Origin: Nitrospira sp.
Lineage (GTDB): Bacteria > Nitrospirota > Nitrospiria > Nitrospirales > Nitrospiraceae
Assembly: GCA_024998705.1 (NCBI GenBank)
Contig: JACOEF010000063.1
Coordinates: forward strand, 1 to 5,061
Direction of reading: 5' to 3'
Length of the DNA stretch: 5,061 nucleotides
Shown: positions 1 through 5,061 of the stretch, piece by piece
How the letters are laid out: every line of letters starts with the position of its first letter
Position numbering within the stretch: the stretch's first letter is position 1
Position numbers and translations under genes: made by a program
Notes under the pieces: generated by a model
The model's database searches: none
What the model saw: the letters and a program-made list of their open reading frames with translations, nothing else
Told to the model about the DNA's origin: nothing

Positions 1-26
1 CACGTTATCTGGCGAGCACGATCACC

Positions 27-2054
27 CTAGACATACCGGTCATCCTCGCGCGCCCAATCGTGCCCATGTCCTTCCTCGACCAAGGCCAAGGTTTCGAACA
101 AACGGGGAGACACGTGATCGAGGAATCGCGATGGTTTGGACAACAACATGCCCGAGCTCCGATCGTAGACATTGATCGGATAGGTCAAGAACAGGTAGCG
201 CTTCGCCCGCGTCACGGCGACATACAACAACCGCCGCTCCTCTTCGAGTTCCTCATCGGTATTGAACGAGAAGACCGAGGGGAATTTTCCATCCACCACC
301 CATAGCAAAAACACACACTGCCACTCCAACCCCTTCGCCGAATGAATCGTCGACAACACCACCTGCTCATCGTCACGCCCCATAGCCTCCACGCCCACCG
401 CACTGCCGTCTGGTGGTGCCAGCGCTAAATCCGCCAGGAACTCAGTCAAGCCGGGGTAGCTCTCGGCGATGGTGTGTAAATGATCCAGATCCCGAATACG
501 CTTGGGGTAGTCGTCATGATGATCCTTCAGAATCGGCAGATAATATTCGTAGACCCGATTCACCTGTTCCGTCGGGCTCAAATCGTCGCTCTTCGACAGA
601 TTGTCGAGGACCAGTGCCAGCTCCTTCAATCCCTTGCCCGAGCGGCCGCTACTGCCCCGCAACACTTCATACGGATCGTTCACCCGCACCATGGCCGACA
701 CCAGATCCTGCGCCTTCTTCGGACCGACCCCTTCAACCAGCATGAGCACCCGATGCCAACTGACCGCATCCTGGGGATTCACCACCACTCGCAAATGGGC
801 CAGAAGATCCTTCACATGCGCGGCTTCAATAAACTTGATCCCACCCCGCTTCACGAACGGCAACCCGCAACGCGACAGCTCGATTTCCAAATCGAATGAA
901 TGAAAGCTGGAACGAAACAGCACCGCAATCTCATTCAGCGGCACACCTTCTTCGCGCAATTCCAGAATCTTTTGCGCCACAAATCGAGACTGCGCATTCT
1001 CCCCGGCCGCCTCCACCAGCGCCGGCAGCGGCCCGTCCAACTTACGCGTGAACAAATGTTTCGTATATTTCTCGGGAGCTTCCTGAATGATCTCATTCGC
1101 GACGCTCAGAATCGGCTGCGTGCTGCGGTAATTCTCCTCCAGCTTGTAAATCTTGGCACCAGGGAACCAGGAGGGAAACTCCATGATGTTGCGGAATGTG
1201 GCACCACGGAACGCGTAGATGGATTGTGAGTCGTCACCCACGACCATGACGTTGTCGTGAGTGGCCGCCAGCTTCCGAATGAGTTCCGCCTGCAGTCGAT
1301 TCGTATCCTGGTACTCATCCACCAGGATGTAGCGGAATTGCTGCGAGATCGTGTGACGAGTCGGCTCATCCTTCGTCAGCAGGTCCCGCAATAACACCAA
1401 CAGGTCGTCGTAGTCGAGCAGCTGGCGCTGGCGCTTCGCGGCCTGATAGGCGCGCTGGAGCTTCCCCAGCGCATCGAGATGGTCGGCAAAGTGGGAATAT
1501 TCGTCGAGAACAATCTCTTCCAATCCGCGAAGCGTGTTTTCGCACTTACTGTAGATCTCCGCGATGGTTCCCTTGCGGGGGAATCGCTTATCTTTTTCGT
1601 TCAGGCCCAGCTGAGCGCGCAGGAGAGCAATCAAATCTTCCGCATCGCCTCGATCCATGATCGTAAAGCCCGGCTCGATCCCGAGCACTCGCCCGTGACG
1701 GCGCAGCAGCATATTCGCCACGGAGTGAAACGTGCCGCCACAGACCCGCTGGCTGCGCGATCCGATTAACACGCCGACACGTTCCAGCATTTCTTCGGCA
1801 GACTTCCTGGTGAACGTCAGCAGCAAAATGTGCGACGGATCCACCCCGGAATCGATGAGATAGGCAACGCGATGCACGAGCGTCCGCGTTTTGCCGCTTC
1901 CGGCACCGGCAATAACCAGTGCCGGGCCATCCACTGCCGTCACAGCCGCATACTGCTGCGCGTTCAGCTCCTTGGCATAATCCAACGAGAACTTCCGGAC
2001 ATGGTCTTGATCCGGAGTCCGTTTCAGAATGTAGGGCTTACTCTCTCGGTCCAT
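27..2054 (-). CDS. uvrD: UvrD/PcrA/Rep-family ATP-dependent 3'-5' DNA helicase (SF1A)
   Basis: ATP-driven single-strand DNA translocase and helicase of the cytoplasm; relatives act in excision and mismatch repair, replication restart and removal of proteins from DNA. All SF1A motifs are visible in the 675-aa product: Q motif LNAQQ (30-34), Walker A AGAGSGKT (49-56), motif Ia LTFTRKSAEEM (79-89), Ib GTFHS (107-111), Walker B VDEYQDT (245-251), motif III VVGDDSQSIYAFRGA (271-285), motif IV EENYRST (306-312), a 2B-type GVGPKKA (442-448), motif V TIHSAKGLEW (569-578) and motif VI EEERRLLYVAVTRAK (604-618). Only about 57 residues follow motif VI, so the Tudor-like C-terminal domain of PcrA/UvrD seems absent and the length is closer to Rep (about 673 aa). 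I start at the ATG complementary to 2052-2054, because the open frame runs to 2270 but its extra N-terminus is basic, unlike the family, and overlaps the divergent gene and both promoters; an ATG at 2082-2084 is the alternative. The Shine-Dalgarno is weak. Stop is TAG at 27-29. Family is certain; assignment among uvrD, pcrA and rep paralogues is not. Confidence 0.95.
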   Translation of the reverse strand: MDRESKPYILKRTPDQDHVRKFSLDYAKELNAQQYAAVTAVDGPALVIAGAGSGKTRTLVHRVAYLIDSGVDPSHILLLTFTRKSAEEMLERVGVLIGSRSQRVCGGTFHSVANMLLRRHGRVLGIEPGFTIMDRGDAEDLIALLRAQLGLNEKDKRFPRKGTIAEIYSKCENTLRGLEEIVLDEYSHFADHLDALGKLQRAYQAAKRQRQLLDYDDLLVLLRDLLTKDEPTRHTISQQFRYILVDEYQDTNRLQAELIRKLAATHDNVMVVGDDSQSIYAFRGATFRNIMEFPSWFPGAKIYKLEENYRSTQPILSVANEIIQEAPEKYTKHLFTRKLDGPLPALVEAAGENAQSRFVAQKILELREEGVPLNEIAVLFRSSFHSFDLEIELSRCGLPFVKRGGIKFIEAAHVKDLLAHLRVVVNPQDAVSWHRVLMLVEGVGPKKAQDLVSAMVRVNDPYEVLRGSSGRSGKGLKELALVLDNLSKSDDLSPTEQVNRVYEYYLPILKDHHDDYPKRIRDLDHLHTIAESYPGLTEFLADLALAPPDGSAVGVEAMGRDDEQVVLSTIHSAKGLEWQCVFLLWVVDGKFPSVFSFNTDEELEEERRLLYVAVTRAKRYLFLTYPINVYDRSSGMLLSKPSRFLDHVSPRLFETLALVEEGHGHDWAREDDRYV

Positions 2055-2100
2055 GTTGGCATCCGACTGGGCAGTGAGGCACATGACGGGGCGGTCGGGC

Positions 2101-2129
2101 TGTATAACATACCATCCGATCCCTTGCAA
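2101..2129 (-). promoter_or_regulatory. Predicted sigma70-type promoter of the helicase gene
   Basis: Read on the minus strand there is a -35-like TTGCAA (2124-2129), a 17-nt spacer, and a -10-like TATACA (2101-2106). Each hexamer matches the consensus at about four of six positions and the spacing is ideal. Transcription would begin near 2094. That leaves a leader of about 40 nt to the ATG at 2054 but only about 10 nt, with no Shine-Dalgarno, to the ATG at 2084, which supports the shorter protein. The call rests on sequence inspection only. Confidence 0.45.
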
Positions 2130-2180
2130 CGACAGCATCCATGAGCGCCGTCCACGATCGCGCCTAATCAAGATCAACAC

Positions 2181-2209
2181 TTGGAGCTTCAAATTGAGTT
2201 GTATATAAT
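2181..2209 (+). promoter_or_regulatory. Predicted sigma70-type promoter of the 278-aa protein gene
   Basis: A perfect -10 hexamer TATAAT lies at 2204-2209, preceded by a 17-nt spacer and a weak -35 candidate TTGGAG at 2181-2186 (TTG plus three mismatches). The surrounding 2190-2209 stretch is clearly AT-richer than the neighbourhood, as expected for a promoter. Predicted transcription start is near 2216, giving a short leader of about 16 nt that still contains the ribosome binding site at 2221-2225. It may also serve glgP by readthrough. Confidence 0.55.
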
Positions 2210-2220
2210 GCCGGACCAGC

Positions 2221-2225
2221 AGGGG
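2221..2225 (+). promoter_or_regulatory. Ribosome binding site that fixes the start at 2232
   Basis: AGGGG lies 6 nt upstream of the ATG at 2232-2234. This decides against two earlier in-frame starts: a TTG at 2181, which sits on the predicted -35, and an ATG at 2208, which overlaps the -10 box and so would lie upstream of the transcript. Confidence 0.65.
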
Positions 2226-2231
2226 ACTTCT

Positions 2232-3068
2232 ATGACGACCAGACCGCATTCGTTCGCGCAACAAATACAAACCGTGGCTGAGCTCATGCTCGCGGTGGCA
2301 GGAGAATCCGTCTCCGTCATTAAACGCGCCGCCCCGGAGCAGGCCTTGAAGCTCAAACGCCAGGATGAGTGGACTATCTATCTCGAATTCTTGCGCGTCA
2401 TGTTCAACCTCACCGACCGCGTGTCAGCGCTCCACATCCCGCTGAAGGAGCAACCGCAATTCATGGACGAGTTGACCGACACGGTCATCGACCAGCTCAA
2501 AAAAGCCCTGGAGCCCGCCTTTGGCGTCGGCAGCGACCAAACGGAAATCGTCCTGACAATCGGAACGGCCGTGGCCGAAAGCCGACAGACCTATGAGCGC
2601 TACCGGTTCCTCGTCACCGAAGACAGCCCGGCCAAGAACGATTTGTACCGGGACTTCAGTGATCGCATCGCGAGTGCCGTCGGCGCTCCGAAGAATCCGG
2701 GCGTCAGCGCAGCCGCCACGCTCTGTGTCAGCGCCGTCATTCCCGCCCTCATTGGCATTTTCGAGGGACAGACACCAGCGACAGCCGCCGATGCCACCGC
2801 GAGCCCGGCCACGGCCGGAGGGAGCAGCGCTCCACGCGGAGCCACCGGCACCGATATTAAATTAGTCAGTGTGATGTCGAGCATTAAAGGCGAGGAAGTC
2901 GAAACGCGATGGGGATTGCATCCGCGTTTCCGCCAAGATCTGACCCAAGAGGAGGCGAAACAACTGACGGCAACCATGAATCGAGTCGCCAAGATTCTCG
3001 GAGAGCGCTACGCCACCGTTGCCTTTTCTGACCAGTGGGCATCCTGGCACAAAGCCGGACACGCCTGA
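2232..3068 (+). CDS. Uncharacterised 278-aa protein with hydrophobic segment and Ala/Pro/Thr linker
   Basis: I do not recognise this protein and assign no function. Residues 1-150 are rich in charged and aliphatic residues in helix-like spacing, with few glycines (for example around EWTIYLEFLRVMF, 46-58, and the ESRQTYERYRFL region, 116-127). Residues 158-177 are strongly hydrophobic (ending AVIPALIGIF) and could be a buried helix or a single membrane span; no N-terminal signal peptide is evident. Residues 178-207 form a low-complexity Ala/Thr/Ser/Pro/Gly linker, followed by a C-terminal region of about 70 residues containing ETRWGLHPRFRQDL (224-237) and a helix-like stretch near 239-260. No enzymatic motif is visible. 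Coding status is supported by a good promoter and Shine-Dalgarno, an uninterrupted frame and a protein-like composition. It is transcribed divergently from the helicase gene and lies 72 bp upstream of glgP on the same strand, so it may be the first gene of a two-gene transcript. Stop is TGA at 3066-3068. Confidence 0.85.
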   Translation: MTTRPHSFAQQIQTVAELMLAVAGESVSVIKRAAPEQALKLKRQDEWTIYLEFLRVMFNLTDRVSALHIPLKEQPQFMDELTDTVIDQLKKALEPAFGVGSDQTEIVLTIGTAVAESRQTYERYRFLVTEDSPAKNDLYRDFSDRIASAVGAPKNPGVSAAATLCVSAVIPALIGIFEGQTPATAADATASPATAGGSSAPRGATGTDIKLVSVMSSIKGEEVETRWGLHPRFRQDLTQEEAKQLTATMNRVAKILGERYATVAFSDQWASWHKAGHA

Positions 3069-3140
3069 CGCACAGCATTCCGGAAGCGTGACCCCACGGT
3101 CCCCTTCCTCACCTAATCGACCACATTCCACGGAGGCGTC
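3069..3140 (+). other. 72-bp gap between the unknown gene and glgP
   Basis: No stable GC stem followed by a T run is present, so no intrinsic terminator is supported, and no convincing -35/-10 pair is seen. The gap contains an in-frame TAA at 3114-3116 relative to glgP, which limits that gene's N-terminus, and the glgP ribosome binding site at its right end. Readthrough from the upstream gene is the simplest reading, although a weak unseen promoter cannot be excluded. Confidence 0.5.
3132..3136 (+). promoter_or_regulatory. Ribosome binding site of glgP (GTG start)
   Basis: GGAGG is a strong Shine-Dalgarno core ending 4 nt before the GTG at 3141, slightly tight but workable. It supports a GTG start. 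The frame upstream is closed by TAA at 3114-3116, and the next in-frame ATG is about 90 codons further on, inside the conserved region. Confidence 0.7.
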
Positions 3141-5061
3141 GTGCAAGCACCCGATCACACACAACCCCCTCAAGATACGATTCCCCACAACCTGAACCGG
3201 CTCGGAGAGCTGGCCCGCAATCTTTGGTGGAGTTGGAACCAACCGGCACGGCAGCTATTTGAATCTATCGACCCGACTCTCTGGTTTCTGACCCATCACA
3301 ACCCCGTGCAGTTGCTCTCCGGAGTGAAGCCTGAGCGCTTCGCCACATTGGCCAACGATCCGAATTTCGCACGCCAATACTCCGCCGTGTTGCGTGGCTT
3401 CGACGAATATATGAGCAGTAAGAACACGTGGGCAGCCACCGAGTTCCCCTCGCTCCAAAATTCCCCGATCGCCTATTTTTCGGCTGAGTTCGGACTCCAC
3501 ATTTCGATTCCCATCTATAGCGGCGGGCTCGGCATCCTGGCCGGGGACCATTGCAAGGAAGCCAGCGACCTGGGCATTCCCCTCGTCGGTATCGGTTTCA
3601 TGTACCCACAAGGGTACTTCAAGCAGCGAATCAACCCCGAGGGGTGGCAGGAAGCCACCTATGCGCCCTTCAATCGGCACGATTCGCCGATTCACCAGGC
3701 CATGACGCCGAGCGGCAGCCCCTGCTCCATCAAAGTCGAGATCGGCCATCGCCAAGTCACGGTCCTCGTCTGGCAAGTGCGCAACGGACGAATGTCCCTC
3801 TATCTGATCGACACGGATGTGCCCGAAAACACCCCGGAAGATCGCGCCCTTTCCGCACGACTCTACGGTGGAGATCAAGAGACCAGGCTCTGCCAGGAAT
3901 TTTTGCTGGGAATCGGCGGCGTGCGTATCCTGCGCGCGCTGGGTATCAATCCCGCCGTCTGGCACTGCAATGAAGGCCATTCGGCATTCCTCACGCTGGA
4001 ACGAATCCGTGAAGTCGTTACTGCCGGCCGCAGCCACGCCGAAGCGAGCGACTTGGTCCGTCAGAGCACAGTCTTCACCACACATACCCCCGTTCCCGCC
4101 GGACACGATATCTTTCCCTTTCATTTGATGGACCGCTACTTCAGCAACTATTGGGGCCAACTGGGACTCTCCAGAGAAGAGTTCCTGCGGCTGGGCGAAA
4201 CACCTGAAAGCGCAGGGCATGGCTTCAACATGACCGCACTTGCGATGCGCCTCTCAGCTCACGTGAACGGCGTCAGCCGTGAACACGGGCGAGTCTCTCG
4301 GCAAATGTGGCAACACTTATGGCCTGGCCTGGCGCAGGATCTCGTTCCCATCCGCAGCCTGACCAACGGCATCCACGCGCCGACCTGGATCTCCCCGGAG
4401 TCGAGCTCTCTCTATGCCAAATATCTCAGTCCTGACTGGGCGGAACGGGTCGATGACCCCACCATCTGGCAACGGGTCACGGACCTGCCGGATGATGCCC
4501 TGTGGGCCGTTCGGCAAACGACGCGGCGAAAACTCATGCGGTTTATTCGCGAACGGGCGCGGGACGGCTGGATTCGCGGCCATCTCCAACCCATGCAAGC
4601 GATCGCCCGAGGAACGCTGCTGGATCCCGAAGCCCTCACGATCGGATTTGCGCGACGGTTTGCGACCTACAACCGCGCAACCCTGCTCTTCCGTGACCTG
4701 GAGCGGCTCAAGCAACTGCTCCACAATCGATGGAGACCGGTCCAAATCGTGTTTGCCGGCAAAGCCCATCCAGCCGACGAGCCAGGCCGATACTTCATCC
4801 ACGAAGTCCTGAACTTTTGCAACGATCACACCCTCGGCGGACATATTGCCTTCTTGGAAGACTACGATATGCATATGGCAAAGTACCTGGTCCAGGGTGT
4901 CGATATCTGGCTCAACACACCAAGAGCCCCGCTCGAGGCGAGCGGCACCAGCGGCCAAAAGGCTGCGCTCAACGGGGTAATTAATCTGAGCGTGCTCGAT
5001 GGCTGGTGGCAGGAGGGCTACAACGGCGCCAACGGATGGGGCATTCAACCCCTGCCCGAAG
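3141..5061 (+). CDS. glgP: Alpha-glucan (glycogen/maltodextrin) phosphorylase, DUF3417 type, 3' end outside window
   Basis: PLP-dependent GT35 enzyme that phosphorolyses alpha-1,4-glucan ends to glucose 1-phosphate in the cytoplasm, mobilising glycogen. The frame is open from GTG 3141 to the window edge: 640 codons with no stop or frameshift. The N-terminus is the DUF3417 region of bacterial type-2 phosphorylases (NLWWSW, 27-32). Then come AYFSAEFGL (111-119), the glycine-rich phosphate-site loop YSGGLGILAGD (126-136), GFMYPQGYF (152-160), WHCNEGHSAF (274-283), TTHTPVPAGHD (313-323), LTNGIHAPTW (407-416), GFARRFATYNR (502-512), FAGKAHPADEPG (538-549) and EASGTSGQKAALNG (599-612). By motif alignment with rabbit muscle phosphorylase, Lys607 is the PLP Schiff-base lysine (Lys680), Glu599 equals Glu672, His315 equals His377 and Arg506 equals Arg569. 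Asn511 sits where Lys574 is expected, which is unusual. The rabbit N-terminal regulatory segment is absent, as usual for this group. Family members usually run roughly 100-200 residues further, so the C-terminal end is missing only because the window stops. Possibly cotranscribed with the 278-aa gene upstream. Confidence 0.96.
   Translation, partial: MQAPDHTQPPQDTIPHNLNRLGELARNLWWSWNQPARQLFESIDPTLWFLTHHNPVQLLSGVKPERFATLANDPNFARQYSAVLRGFDEYMSSKNTWAATEFPSLQNSPIAYFSAEFGLHISIPIYSGGLGILAGDHCKEASDLGIPLVGIGFMYPQGYFKQRINPEGWQEATYAPFNRHDSPIHQAMTPSGSPCSIKVEIGHRQVTVLVWQVRNGRMSLYLIDTDVPENTPEDRALSARLYGGDQETRLCQEFLLGIGGVRILRALGINPAVWHCNEGHSAFLTLERIREVVTAGRSHAEASDLVRQSTVFTTHTPVPAGHDIFPFHLMDRYFSNYWGQLGLSREEFLRLGETPESAGHGFNMTALAMRLSAHVNGVSREHGRVSRQMWQHLWPGLAQDLVPIRSLTNGIHAPTWISPESSSLYAKYLSPDWAERVDDPTIWQRVTDLPDDALWAVRQTTRRKLMRFIRERARDGWIRGHLQPMQAIARGTLLDPEALTIGFARRFATYNRATLLFRDLERLKQLLHNRWRPVQIVFAGKAHPADEPGRYFIHEVLNFCNDHTLGGHIAFLEDYDMHMAKYLVQGVDIWLNTPRAPLEASGTSGQKAALNGVINLSVLDGWWQEGYNGANGWGIQPLPE

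Noticed and set aside
480..899. 139-codon plus-strand frame opposite the helicase
   Set aside because: It overlaps the 2B/2A coding part of the helicase on the other strand and reads as a His/Arg/Pro-rich shadow translation.
2141..2167. Eight-codon ATG-to-TAA frame upstream of the 278-aa gene (possible leader peptide)
   Set aside because: It lies upstream of the predicted -35 box, so it would not be on the transcript, and it has no Shine-Dalgarno.
2055..2270. N-terminal extension of the helicase to an upstream start
   Set aside because: The 72 extra residues are Arg-rich and unlike the family, overlap the start of the divergent gene and cover both predicted promoters. The family's N-terminus normally begins shortly before the Q motif, which fits the ATG at 2054.
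2600..2992. 130-codon minus-strand frame opposite the 278-aa gene
   Set aside because: It is antisense to a gene with a clear promoter and Shine-Dalgarno; no independent start signal was seen and no domain is recognisable.
3066..3090. Short inverted repeat (ACGC/GCGT around TTCCGGAA) after the 278-aa gene as a terminator
   Set aside because: Only about four base pairs plus a small inner palindrome can pair, and no T run follows, so it is too weak to call an intrinsic terminator.
3255..4220. 321-codon open frame on the minus strand
   Set aside because: It lies fully antisense to glgP, whose plus-strand frame shows unbroken phosphorylase motifs. The antisense translation has no recognisable domain, and long antisense frames are common in GC-rich coding DNA.
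4317..5048. 243-codon open frame on the minus strand
   Set aside because: It is antisense to the most conserved part of glgP, including the PLP-lysine region, with no motif or ribosome binding site to support it.
1..5061. CRISPR array, tRNA/rRNA genes, insertion sequences, toxin-antitoxin or defence genes
   Set aside because: No regularly spaced repeats, RNA-gene-like folds, terminal inverted repeats or transposase motifs were found by eye. The three genes account for nearly all of the window.

Overview
The window is about 5 kb of fairly GC-rich bacterial DNA, tightly packed with three protein genes and no RNA gene, mobile element, CRISPR array or long repeat that I can see. Gene content and protein style (a compact UvrD/Rep-type helicase with GLEW in motif V, and a DUF3417-type alpha-glucan phosphorylase with a GTG start) would suit Nitrospirota or a deltaproteobacterium-like lineage, with Nitrospira my first guess. 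This placement is inference from memory of protein flavour; no marker gene fixes it.

Layout: 27-2054 on the minus strand encodes a complete superfamily 1A DNA helicase (UvrD/PcrA/Rep family, 675 aa from the start I prefer). From 2055 to 2231 is a 177-bp divergent intergenic region with a plausible sigma70-type promoter facing each way. 2232-3068 on the plus strand encodes a 278-aa protein I do not recognise: mostly helical in character, with a hydrophobic segment and an Ala/Thr/Pro/Gly linker before a C-terminal domain. After a 72-bp gap without a convincing terminator, 3141 to the right edge carries the first 640 codons of an alpha-glucan (glycogen/maltodextrin) phosphorylase, glgP, open at the window edge. 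It includes the PLP-lysine region but not the C-terminus.

How they work together: the helicase belongs to DNA repair/replication and is transcribed away from the other two. The unknown gene and glgP run in the same direction and may share a transcript, so a link of the unknown protein to glycogen metabolism is possible but rests on position alone. I found no sign of a novel defence or mobile system. The points most worth a second look are an apparent Lys-to-Asn change at a phosphate-contacting position of the phosphorylase active site and the unrecognised 278-aa protein.
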